Assembly: GCA_038146925.1 (NCBI GenBank) | Contig: JAYQSP010000010.1 | Span: 1-64,000, forward strand | Length of the DNA stretch: 64,000 nt | Reading direction: 5' to 3' | DNA from: UBA830 sp038146925 | GTDB lineage: Bacteria; Pseudomonadota; Alphaproteobacteria; MPNO01; UBA830 | In this document: in pieces, positions 26,123 through 33,712 of the stretch | Numbering within the stretch: the first letter of the stretch is position 1 | Layout of the letters: each line of letters opens with the position of its first letter | Position numbers and translations under genes: made by a program | Notes under the pieces: model-generated | Told to the model about the DNA's origin: nothing | Databases searched by the model: none | What the model saw: only the letters and a program-made list of their open reading frames with translations

Positions 26123-26904
26123 GCAGCGAAGATTTCGGCAGGAACGTGGGCGATGCGGAAAAACCGCGGCTCGTTTCGCAGAACGACGGGCTGCAGGTCC
26201 TCAAGATCGGCAAGCGCTATAAAAAGCGCCCGGTATTGCGCGAAGTCAGCATAACCTTGAAGCGGGGCGAGGTCGTCGGCCTGCTGGGGCCGAACGGCGC
26301 CGGCAAAACGACCTGTTTCTATATCGTCACCGGCCTGATCGCCGCCGATTACGGCTCCATTGCGTTGGACGGTCAGGATGTGACGGGATTGCCCATGTAC
26401 CGGCGGTCGCGTCTCGGCATCGGGTATCTGCCGCAGGAAGCGTCGATCTTCCGGGGGATGACGGTCGAAAACAACATTCGCGCGGTGCTCGAGGTGACCG
26501 ACGATAATCCGTCGCGGCGCGAAGCCCGGCTGGAAGAACTGCTGGCGGAATTTTCGGTCAGCCACCTGCGACGCACGCCGGCGCTGGCGCTTTCGGGCGG
26601 CGAGCGGCGGCGCGTCGAAATCGCCCGCGCGCTTGCGTCGAATCCCAGCTTCATGCTGCTGGACGAACCCTTCGCGGGGATCGACCCGATCGCCGTCGAC
26701 GATATCCGGGGTCTGGTCACGCATCTGAAGGACCGTGGCATCGGCGTGCTGATCACCGACCATAATGTGCGTGAGACGCTTGATATCGTCGACCGCGCTT
26801 ACATCCTGCACGACGGGGCGGTTCTGATGGAAGGCGCGCCATCCGAGATCGTCGCCCACAAGGATGTCCGGCGCGTTTACCTTGGTGAAAGATTCAGCCT
26901 GTAA
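26119..26904 (+). CDS. lptB: LPS export ABC transporter ATP-binding protein LptB
   Basis: Energises LPS extraction from the inner membrane. The 261 residues show Walker A GPNGAGKTTCFYIVTG, Q-loop YLPQEASIFRGM, signature LSGGERRRVEIARAL, Walker B FMLLDEPFAGIDPIAV and switch His in ITDHNVRETL. The N-terminal 30 residues before LQVLKIGKRYKKRPVL are extra relative to E. coli LptB. GTG start coupled to lptA; rpoN follows after 33 bp. Confidence 0.97.
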   Translation: MSSEDFGRNVGDAEKPRLVSQNDGLQVLKIGKRYKKRPVLREVSITLKRGEVVGLLGPNGAGKTTCFYIVTGLIAADYGSIALDGQDVTGLPMYRRSRLGIGYLPQEASIFRGMTVENNIRAVLEVTDDNPSRREARLEELLAEFSVSHLRRTPALALSGGERRRVEIARALASNPSFMLLDEPFAGIDPIAVDDIRGLVTHLKDRGIGVLITDHNVRETLDIVDRAYILHDGAVLMEGAPSEIVAHKDVRRVYLGERFSL

Positions 26905-26937
26905 GACTTTGTCTAAGTGTATGTAGGATAACCATAA

Positions 26938-28557
26938 ATGGTGCTCGGACCACGATTGGATCTGCGTCAGAGCCAATCTCTGGTAATGACGCCGCAACTG
27001 CAGCAGGCCATCAAGCTGCTGCAGATGTCCAATGTCGAGCTGACGGAATTTATCGAACAGGAAATCGAACAGAATCCGCTGCTGGAGCGCGAAGATGCGG
27101 AGGGCGGATTCGAAGGCGATTCGCCGGACGCGCCGGCGGACGATGCAGCGCCGGACAGTGCCGATGCCGGCGAAATGGGGGGCGATGCGGATTTCGACGC
27201 CGACGCGGAGGTCCTGTCGCCCGACGATCCCGCCTATGACGACGAGGAGACGCTGCCCGATTCGGCCGACCACGCAACGTCCGAAAGCATGGGCGAAGAC
27301 GACCGGTCTCTCGATACCGATTTCGAAAACGTTTACGAACCGGAATCCGCATCCGACGGCGCGGCGCCCGAGGCGGGCGACGAAGAGGGCGACGGACTGA
27401 ACTGGAGCACCGCCGTCGCCGGCGGCGGCGGTTTCGACGACGATCTGTCGGGTCTGGAAAACGTCGCCGCGGAAGAAACGACATTGCGCGATCATCTTAT
27501 CGGCCAGGTGAACATCGATTTCGACGATCCGGTCGAGGTCATGATCGCCGACCGGCTGATCGACATGCTGGATGACAACGGATGGCTGTCAGGCGAACTT
27601 GAAACCGTTGCCGTCGCGCTCGGCTGCACGATCGACCGCGTGGAAGAAACCCTGGCCCGCTGTCAGCAGCTCGATCCTCCCGGCATATTCGGACGTTCCC
27701 TCGCCGAGTGCCTGGCACTGCAGTTGCGGGAAAAGGATCGGCTGGATCCGGCCATGCAAGCACTGCTCGATCATCTGGAACTTCTGGGCAAGCGGGAATT
27801 CGCACAGCTGCGCCGGATCTGCGGTGTCGACAACGAAGACCTGCTGCAGATGGTCACCGAAATCAAGGAGCTCAATCCCCGCCCGGCGTCGGACTTCAAT
27901 CACGAAGTCGCCCAGCCGGTCGTGCCCGACGTGTTCGTCCGGCGCACCAAGGAAGGCTGGGCGGTCGAACTGAACAGCGAGACCATGCCCCGGGTGCTGG
28001 TGAACAACCGTTACTATGCCACCGTCCGGCGACATGCCCGGTCGAAGGAAGACAAGGAATTTCTCTCCGACCGTTTCCAGTCGGCCAACTGGCTGGTACG
28101 GGCGCTGCACCAGCGGCAGGAAACGATCCTGAAAGTCGCATCCGAACTGGTGACGCAACAGGAAGCGTTTTTCGAGAACGGCGTGGAATTTCTGAAGCCG
28201 TTGACGCTGCGCGATGTCGCCGAAGAGGTGAGCGTTCACGAAAGCACCGTCAGCCGGGTGACGGCCAACAAATATCTGGGCATGAGCCGCGGCATCTTCG
28301 AGATGAAGTATTTCTTCAATTCGGCGATCGGCCAGAACGAGGCCGGCGAATCCCGGTCGGCCGAGGCCATCCGGTTCAGGATCAAATCCCTTATCGACCG
28401 CGAAGAGCCCGAGAGCATTCTGTCGGACGACCGCATCGTCGATATCCTGCGAGATGAAGGCATCGATATCGCGCGCCGGACCGTCGCCAAGTACCGCGAT
28501 GCGATGCACATACCGTCGTCGGTCCAGCGCCGGCGCGAAAAGGCGCTGCACGTATAA
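26938..28557 (+). CDS. rpoN: RNA polymerase sigma-54 factor
   Basis: The sigma factor for -24/-12 promoters, dependent on enhancer-binding activators. The 539 residues have the Gln-rich activator-interacting region I (LRQSQSLVMTPQLQQAIKLL), then a strikingly acidic low-complexity segment (about residues 52-153). Core-binding and DNA-binding domains follow, ending in the RpoN box ARRTVAKYR (about 512-520). The lptB-rpoN-hpf-ptsN order is the standard proteobacterial arrangement. Confidence 0.97.
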   Translation: MVLGPRLDLRQSQSLVMTPQLQQAIKLLQMSNVELTEFIEQEIEQNPLLEREDAEGGFEGDSPDAPADDAAPDSADAGEMGGDADFDADAEVLSPDDPAYDDEETLPDSADHATSESMGEDDRSLDTDFENVYEPESASDGAAPEAGDEEGDGLNWSTAVAGGGGFDDDLSGLENVAAEETTLRDHLIGQVNIDFDDPVEVMIADRLIDMLDDNGWLSGELETVAVALGCTIDRVEETLARCQQLDPPGIFGRSLAECLALQLREKDRLDPAMQALLDHLELLGKREFAQLRRICGVDNEDLLQMVTEIKELNPRPASDFNHEVAQPVVPDVFVRRTKEGWAVELNSETMPRVLVNNRYYATVRRHARSKEDKEFLSDRFQSANWLVRALHQRQETILKVASELVTQQEAFFENGVEFLKPLTLRDVAEEVSVHESTVSRVTANKYLGMSRGIFEMKYFFNSAIGQNEAGESRSAEAIRFRIKSLIDREEPESILSDDRIVDILRDEGIDIARRTVAKYRDAMHIPSSVQRRREKALHV

Positions 28558-28612
28558 ACCACGGGCTGCTTTTGCAGACCGGCTCCGGACTGTCTCCATC
28601 CAAGCCAGGCTA

Positions 28613-28641
28613 TTGACTAACCTTTCGGCAGTGCTAGTTTC
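28613..28641 (+). promoter_or_regulatory. Putative promoter of hpf
   Basis: TTGACT is followed by GCTAGTTT 15-17 nt later in the 172-bp rpoN-hpf gap, about 90 bp before the hpf ATG. This would allow hpf-ptsN to be expressed independently of rpoN. Confidence 0.45.
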
Positions 28642-28729
28642 CGCCGCCTTGAGTAACGGATAAGGACGTTGCTCGGACTATCCAAATAATTAATGGGAAA
28701 CGCGGACAACTTTCCGCTCATAATCGTGC

Positions 28730-29344
28730 ATGAAAGTTACAGTTTCAGGTAAACAGGTCGATATCGGCGGTGCGTTCCCCGAATACGCCGAGGACCGCCT
28801 CGAAGAGGTCGTCGACAAGTATTTCGACAGCGGTCTCGATTCCAGCGTGACGGTCTCCAGGGCCGGTAGCGGTCTGCGCATCGATATCACCGTTCACCCC
28901 GGACGCGGGATTATCGTGCAGTCCCACGGCGAGGCGGAAACCGCCCATCTCGCCTTTGACATCGCGCTGGAAAAAATTGCGAAACGCCTGCGCCGTCACA
29001 AACGGCGTCTCCGGGATCACCACCGCAAGGAAAAATCCGAAGCCAAGCAGAATCCCGTCAACATGCAGCGCTACGTGATTGCACAGCCGGAAGATCCGGG
29101 TACAGCCGATGACGGAGACGATGACGGCCTGCCCGAAGGCGAGGACAATCCCGTGGTGATCGCGGAAACCACCTCCGAGATGGATACGCTTTCGGTCAGC
29201 GAGGCGGTGATGCGTCTCGATCTGTCTGAACGGTCGGCGCTCGTGTTTCTGAATGCCGGCAACGGCAGAATGAACGTGATTTATCGGCGCCGGGATGGAA
29301 ATATCGGCTGGGTCGATCCAGAACCGGAAAACGCGACTGCCTGA
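28730..29344 (+). CDS. hpf: Ribosome hibernation-promoting factor, long form
   Basis: Inactivates ribosomes in stationary phase by dimerisation. The 204 residues have the N-terminal S30AE domain (KVTVSGKQVDIGGAFPEYAE, basic helix EKIAKRLRRHKRRLRDHH) and the C-terminal dimerisation domain of the long form (LSVSEAVMRLDLSERSALVF, NVIYRRRDGNIGWVDPE). They are joined by an acidic linker. ATG at 28730. ptsN follows after 17 bp. Confidence 0.95.
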   Translation: MKVTVSGKQVDIGGAFPEYAEDRLEEVVDKYFDSGLDSSVTVSRAGSGLRIDITVHPGRGIIVQSHGEAETAHLAFDIALEKIAKRLRRHKRRLRDHHRKEKSEAKQNPVNMQRYVIAQPEDPGTADDGDDDGLPEGEDNPVVIAETTSEMDTLSVSEAVMRLDLSERSALVFLNAGNGRMNVIYRRRDGNIGWVDPEPENATA

Positions 29345-29361
29345 CACCGCTGGAGACGGGT

Positions 29362-29826
29362 ATGGAAATCGAAGACATTCTCAGCGCCGATCGTATCGTC
29401 ACCTCCCTCGAGGCCGGCAGCAAGAAACATGCGCTCCAGGAACTCGCCGGCGCAGCGGCAAGGCAAACAGGACTGGGAGAGCGGGAAATCTTCGATGTAC
29501 TTCTCGAACGCGAACGCCTGGGCACCACCGGCGTCGGCAGCGGCATCGCCATCCCGCATGGAAAGATGCCCGATCTGGACAAATTGTTCGGATGTTTCGC
29601 GAAGCTCGACAATCCGGTCGATTTCGACGCCGTCGACGGCGAGCCGGTCGATCTGATCTTTTTGCTGCTGGCCCCTGAATCCGCAGGTGCCGATCACCTG
29701 AAGGCGCTGGCACGTATTTCCCGGGTGCTGCGCAATGCCGGCAAGTGCGACAAGCTGCGCACGGCGACGACGCCGGAAAAGATATTCAGCCTGCTGACCC
29801 AGGATGCCCAGACTCACGCGGCCTGA
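29362..29826 (+). CDS. ptsN: PTS IIA-like nitrogen regulatory protein PtsN
   Basis: EIIA-Ntr, a phosphorelay protein linking nitrogen and carbon status to potassium transport and sigma-54-related functions. The 154 residues carry the phosphorylation site His66 in GSGIAIPHGKMPDL. It ends the lpt-rpoN-hpf-ptsN block; EI-Ntr and NPr genes are not in this window. Confidence 0.95.
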   Translation: MEIEDILSADRIVTSLEAGSKKHALQELAGAAARQTGLGEREIFDVLLERERLGTTGVGSGIAIPHGKMPDLDKLFGCFAKLDNPVDFDAVDGEPVDLIFLLLAPESAGADHLKALARISRVLRNAGKCDKLRTATTPEKIFSLLTQDAQTHAA

Positions 29827-29908
29827 GGGTTGCGTTCCCTATTCAAGTTGCCGGATTCAGATTGCCGGACAGGGCCGGTGAGATACCGCGTAAGCGGCTT
29901 CAGACGAA

Positions 29909-30130
29909 TCAGTGGACGCTGACGGGTTCCATGTCGTGCTGGCGGACGGTCGCGAAGGCAACGTCGCGGTCGACGTCCATCAGCGCGATTTCCGCGCCGT
30001 TGGCGGCGTAGACGCCGAACCGCGTACAGTCGTTTCCGCCGATTTTCTTCACATAGGCGACATGATGCATGCCCAGCATCTCGAAATCCGCCGGCGACAT
30101 GATCTTTTCCGCTATTTCACTCTGCTGCAT
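29909..30130 (-). CDS. DUF1150 family protein
   Basis: A 73-residue protein with no predicted membrane segment. The pattern HHVAYVKKIGG...FGVYAANGAEIALMDVDRDVAFATVRQHD matches the small alphaproteobacterial DUF1150 family, which is often encoded with small heat-shock proteins, as here. It lies 50 bp downstream of the Hsp20 gene on the same strand. A role linked to the chaperone is inference from this pairing. Confidence 0.8.
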   Translation of the reverse strand: MQQSEIAEKIMSPADFEMLGMHHVAYVKKIGGNDCTRFGVYAANGAEIALMDVDRDVAFATVRQHDMEPVSVH

Positions 30131-30180
30131 CTTTCTTCTCCACTCTGCCGCCCGTCCGGGCCGGCAACGCGCATCCTCGA

Positions 30181-30651
30181 TCAGGATGCTTTTTCTTCCG
30201 GTTCGATATCGATCGCCGTCAGATTGGGGCGTTTCGACTTCCCGCCGGTCCTGATTTCGATCGTCCGCGAATGGGTTTCCACTACCGGCCGCTTCAGGCT
30301 GACATGCAGCAGCCCGTTGTCGAGATCCGCGCCCAGAACCTCGATACCCTCCGCAAGGAGGAATGAGCGCTGGAACTGGCGGGCCGCGATGCCCCGGTGC
30401 AGGAATTCGCGATCAGGGTCGTCGTCCTGCTTGCCACGGATGACAAGCTGCGTGTCCTCGATCGTCACCGACAATTCTTCCGGTGCGAATCCCGCGACGG
30501 CGAGCGAAATACGGATATCGTCTTCGCCGGTGCGTTCGATGTTATAGGGCGGGTAGCCGTCCGACGATGACTTGCTGACGCGATCCAGTGCGCGTTCGAG
30601 TTCGTCGAAACCAAGCAGAAAGGGGCTGTTAAACAGCGAAAGGCGTGCCAT
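30181..30651 (-). CDS. Hsp20/alpha-crystallin small heat-shock protein
   Basis: An ATP-independent holdase of 156 residues. The alpha-crystallin domain runs from YNIERTGEDDIRISLAVAGF to LDNGLLHVSLKRP, followed by the short IEI-type tail (RTIEI). The start at 30651 has a strong AGGAGG 6 nt upstream. The N-terminus MARLSLFNSPFLLGFDELER is typical of the IbpA/HspH branch in alphaproteobacteria. Followed by DUF1150. Confidence 0.93.
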   Translation of the reverse strand: MARLSLFNSPFLLGFDELERALDRVSKSSSDGYPPYNIERTGEDDIRISLAVAGFAPEELSVTIEDTQLVIRGKQDDDPDREFLHRGIAARQFQRSFLLAEGIEVLGADLDNGLLHVSLKRPVVETHSRTIEIRTGGKSKRPNLTAIDIEPEEKAS

Positions 30652-30769
30652 CGGGATCCTCCTCATCTGAGCGAGCAATCATTGCCGCGGACCCTGAACA
30701 GGCGTCCGCTCTCTCGGAGATGGGGGTTTTAGCGGCGTGTTTCAAGCCTTGCCCTTCTTCGGTTGGCTC

Positions 30770-31246
30770 CTACTTGCTGCTTCGGTGTCCCAGCAGCATC
30801 GCTGCGGCCTTGTGCGTTTCCTCGGCCTGTTCCTTCAGGGATTTTTCCGCCGTCAGCATGTAGGACAGCAGGGTTTTGACCGACCATTCGCGCTCGACGC
30901 GTTCGCAGAATTCGGCGTCGAGCATCGGGCCGCGGACCCTGACGTGTTCGGTGAACTCCAAAAGCTTCGAATATCCTTCGACGAGCCCCTGGAGATCGCC
31001 CGACCCGCCGGCGGATTCCGGAGCCGCTTCGGTATTCCGGACACCGGTTCCCGTGGCGACGTTTTCCGCATCGTCCAGCGTTTCTCCCCGGGCGATCGCC
31101 CGGAACTGCATTTCGAGCAGGGCCACCTTTTCGGCCCATTCGGGCCGTTGCGACAGCATCTTGTCGACGACGGACACCGTCAGCGACAGGGTCGCGGCGA
31201 CAACCATGCAGACAAACTGGCGGGCAAGCTCGTAAAAATCGGGCAC
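30770..31246 (-). CDS. Hypothetical protein, soluble helical
   Basis: About 158 residues, not recognised. It has a Cys/Val/Ala-rich stretch (FVCMVVAATLSLTVSVVDKM) that could be a buried helix, a Gly/Ala/Glu linker, then a charged helical region (DAEFCERVEREWSVKTLLSY, KSLKEQAEETHKAAAMLL). The frame is open up to a TTG at 31345, but those extra codons (TTA TTA AGA CAA AAT) are AT-rich and unlike the rest. A GTG at 31246 is therefore used; neither has a good ribosome binding site. Very AT-rich DNA lies immediately upstream. Confidence 0.5.
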   Translation of the reverse strand: MPDFYELARQFVCMVVAATLSLTVSVVDKMLSQRPEWAEKVALLEMQFRAIARGETLDDAENVATGTGVRNTEAAPESAGGSGDLQGLVEGYSKLLEFTEHVRVRGPMLDAEFCERVEREWSVKTLLSYMLTAEKSLKEQAEETHKAAAMLLGHRSSK

Positions 31247-31335
31247 CTTGTAACGCCGGCAAACAGAATACGCTGGCCGTATTAAAGCGCCGGGGTCTGA
31301 ATTTTGTCTTAATAAGCGTGTAACCAACCTGTCTT

Positions 31336-31450
31336 CCGAAAACAATAAAAATTTATATAATAATTGAACAGATTAAATGATAATCCAAATATAAATTATA
31401 TTTATATAATTAATTATAACGTACTTATGTATTCAATATTAAATGCAGAG
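31336..31450. other. AT-rich island
   Basis: About 115 bp composed almost wholly of A and T in a GC-rich genome. It contains the 14-bp perfect palindrome TATAATTAATTATA (31405-31418). It separates the unknown gene from the 3' end of the methyltransferase gene. No DnaA boxes or coding sequence were seen. The gap between the two genes is 31247-31550; the rest of it shows nothing recognisable. Confidence 0.7.
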
Positions 31451-31550
31451 AGAGGCTGTCTTGTTAAATGTAAGCCGTACAATATCCCGGCCCGATCCGA
31501 AATTCGTGATCTGGGCATTGATGTCCTACACAGCGGCGATGGCCTTCCTT

Positions 31551-32189
31551 TTATTCGGTCTCTAGCTGCTTCGACCCGGTGACCGAAAACAGCGGGTCGC
31601 TTCGTCCCGGGTCGGGCGACAGATCGAATACGCGGATATCGGAAAAGCAACCCGACTTCTTCATGCATGCCGCCACATATTGCTGATGCCCGGCGTCGTC
31701 GAGCGACCGCCAGATGGCGACGGCCTTTGTCGGAAACATGCGGTTGGAAAACGACACGATCAGGATCCCGCCGGGTTTCAGAACGCGGCCGATTTCCGCG
31801 AAAACCCGTACCGGATCGATCAGATACTGGACGGAAACGGCGATCAGACAGGCATCGAAGCAGGCATCGTCCAGCGGCAATACCGGGTTTTTGTTCAGAT
31901 TCTGCACGAAATAGCTGTGGAGTTGCAGGTTCGCGGCCAGTTCCCGGGTGTTCATCCCGTGCCCGACGACGGCATCCGGCGTCAGCCCCGCCGGCAGGTG
32001 CGACACGCAGCTCGACATCATATCCAGGATACGGCACCCGTCTTTCAGATGCGCGGCGTAGTGGGCAGCAAGCGTCTCGCAGGCTGCCTCGTCGATATGG
32101 GTGACCAGCCGCGCCATGCCGTAGAACATCTCGTCCGGCGTCTCGTCCAGCCGGGCGAAATGCCGGGCGTCGAATTCGACATTGTCCAA
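31551..32189 (-). CDS. SAM-dependent methyltransferase (class I)
   Basis: About 212 residues. The Rossmann methyltransferase core is visible: motif I region GCRILDMMSSCVSHLP, AVVGHGMNTRELAAN, acidic turn and motif IV LDDACFDACLIAVSVQYL, then RVLKPGGILIVSFSNRMFP. This is the Methyltransf_11 pattern. There is no ATG before the conserved start; TTG at 32189 (followed by DNVEFDARHFARL) is taken, with weak support. It follows the aldolase gene by 23 bp and is probably cotranscribed. Substrate unknown. Confidence 0.75.
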   Translation of the reverse strand: MDNVEFDARHFARLDETPDEMFYGMARLVTHIDEAACETLAAHYAAHLKDGCRILDMMSSCVSHLPAGLTPDAVVGHGMNTRELAANLQLHSYFVQNLNKNPVLPLDDACFDACLIAVSVQYLIDPVRVFAEIGRVLKPGGILIVSFSNRMFPTKAVAIWRSLDDAGHQQYVAACMKKSGCFSDIRVFDLSPDPGRSDPLFSVTGSKQLETE

Positions 32190-32212
32190 GGGATTCTCGG
32201 GCCGGTCCGCCG

Positions 32213-32929
32213 TCAGAACGAATCCCCCACGGCGCGGCGGGCGAAATATTCCCAGGCCCTCTCCATCGCCAGCGGCCCGACCAGCGTTTCCGGCGTCAGT
32301 TCCAGCTCTTCCGCGCTCAGATACCTGACCTCGCCGAGGGGCATCGCCTGCAGCTGCAGTTTGGCGTTCACCTGCGTATAGATCGCCGTCAGAACCGCCG
32401 CCTTGATCGACGCCGCCGCGACTGCGCAGCCGTGTCCCCGCATCAGCACGACCCGGGCGTCGCCCATTTTTTCGGCCAGATCGCGCCCCTGTTCCATATT
32501 CGTCACCAGCAGATTGGTGCCGCCGAACCTGTCCGCGATATCCCACACGGGAACGTGTTCGCCGATCACGCCGGTCACATGCATCAGGGGACGCAGGGGC
32601 GTTTGCGTCACGCTGAACGGGATGATTTCATGGGAATGGTTGTGGACGACCGACACGATGTCGGCGCGGCGCTCCAGAATGCCTCCGTGGATATGACGCT
32701 CGGCATAGGGTTTGCGGTCGTTCTCACCGACGATTTCGCCTTCCAGCGTGAATTCCATGATGTCGTCCAGCGTCACGAGTTCCGGACTGCGCGAACACGA
32801 CATCAGATAGTGACCGGGATTGTCCGGGTGCCGCACGCTGATGTGGCCGAACGCATCGACGACGCCCTCGTTGGCGAGAATCCGGTTGGCGACGACGATC
32901 TCGCGCAACACCTCCACCAGTCCAGACAT
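32213..32929 (-). CDS. Class II aldolase/adducin family protein
   Basis: A 238-residue metal-dependent aldolase or epimerase fold (AraD/FucA type). Zinc-ligand histidines are in VHNHSHEI and RGHGCAVAA, with the catalytic acid region in YAERHIHGGI. This family cleaves sugar phosphates or acts on hydroxy acids; the substrate is not evident. It forms a two-gene unit with the methyltransferase downstream. Confidence 0.87.
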   Translation of the reverse strand: MSGLVEVLREIVVANRILANEGVVDAFGHISVRHPDNPGHYLMSCSRSPELVTLDDIMEFTLEGEIVGENDRKPYAERHIHGGILERRADIVSVVHNHSHEIIPFSVTQTPLRPLMHVTGVIGEHVPVWDIADRFGGTNLLVTNMEQGRDLAEKMGDARVVLMRGHGCAVAAASIKAAVLTAIYTQVNAKLQLQAMPLGEVRYLSAEELELTPETLVGPLAMERAWEYFARRAVGDSF

Positions 32930-33020
32930 TCCATACCCCGCCGTGCGATGATTTCAGGGTGGAATACTAGCACGCAGCGGCGCCAGCTGCGACCCGGCGG
33001 CCGTTGATCGCCCGGCGGCG

Positions 33021-33452
33021 TCAGTCCAGCGCGGCGACGAGCTCGCGGAGCGTGCGGTTCTCCGACTGCAGCGCCGAAATATGGAAACGCACGATGTCCC
33101 GGATGCTGACGATATCCACCGGGGCCCCCTTTTTTACGATAGGGACGTGCCGGATGTTGCTTTCGGACATGATTTCCGCGATCTCGCCCACATCGTGTTC
33201 GGCGGAACAGGTGATCACGTCGATCGTCATGACGCTGGCGACCGTCGTCTCCGACGCGCCGCCGTTCCGGGCGAAATGGCGCGCAATATCGCGCTCGGTC
33301 AGTATGCCCGCCAGCAACCCGTCGGCGGACCGGACGACGAGCGCGCTGATCGCATTCTCCGACATCAACACGGCTGCTTCCCGAAGTTCTGTCTCCGGCC
33401 GGACGCTTAAAAGCTCGCCGTTGCGATTTTCCAGAATATCTTTGACCCGCAT
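33021..33452 (-). CDS. CBS-domain protein
   Basis: A 143-residue Bateman module: two CBS repeats (VKDILENRNGELLSVRPETE... and VASVMTIDVITCSAEHDVGE...) followed by a short C-terminal helix (RFHISALQSENRTLRELVA). Such proteins sense adenine nucleotides. It lies immediately downstream of the hybrid kinase on the same strand (11-bp gap to the kinase tail), so a signalling link is possible but unproven. Confidence 0.88.
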   Translation of the reverse strand: MRVKDILENRNGELLSVRPETELREAAVLMSENAISALVVRSADGLLAGILTERDIARHFARNGGASETTVASVMTIDVITCSAEHDVGEIAEIMSESNIRHVPIVKKGAPVDIVSIRDIVRFHISALQSENRTLRELVAALD

Positions 33453-33463
33453 CGGATCAGCTC

Positions 33464-33712
33464 CTAGCTGTCATCGTCTTCAAAGAGAGAATCGAGCGCG
33501 TCCAGTACGTCCTCGACATCTTCTTTCGAAATATCGGTGGTCTCCACAACGCCGCCTCCGGAGTCGGCGATCGCCCCGGCGACTGAATGCCGACCGCTCT
33601 GACGCGTCAGGACGGCAGACAGGTGATTGGGGTCGATCGGTTTCGAGACGTAGTCGTCCATGCCGGCCTCGAGATAGGTTTCGCGGTCGCCCACCATGGC
33701 ATTGGCGGTCAT
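33464..33712 (-). pseudogene. Detached C-terminal end of the hybrid kinase receiver (frameshift)
   Basis: The 82 residues begin MTANAMVGDRETYLEAGMDD and contain the receiver lysine in YVSKPIDPNHL. This is exactly the second half of a response-regulator domain, followed by an acidic tail. It continues the upstream kinase in the next frame. The stop of the upstream frame and this ATG overlap (ATGA), but only because the receiver motif VAMTA is read in the other frame. It is not a normal independent gene. Confidence 0.8.

Noticed and set aside
25969..27495. A 508-codon minus-strand frame opposite lptB and rpoN
   Set aside because: Spans two well-supported genes on the other strand; shadow.
31364..31582. 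Small plus-strand frame in the AT-rich island
   Set aside because: Low-complexity Asn/Ile/Tyr codons from AT-rich DNA; not protein-like.
33709..33712. ATGA junction as normal translational coupling of two genes
   Set aside because: The two halves together make a single receiver domain, so a frameshift explains it better than two genes.
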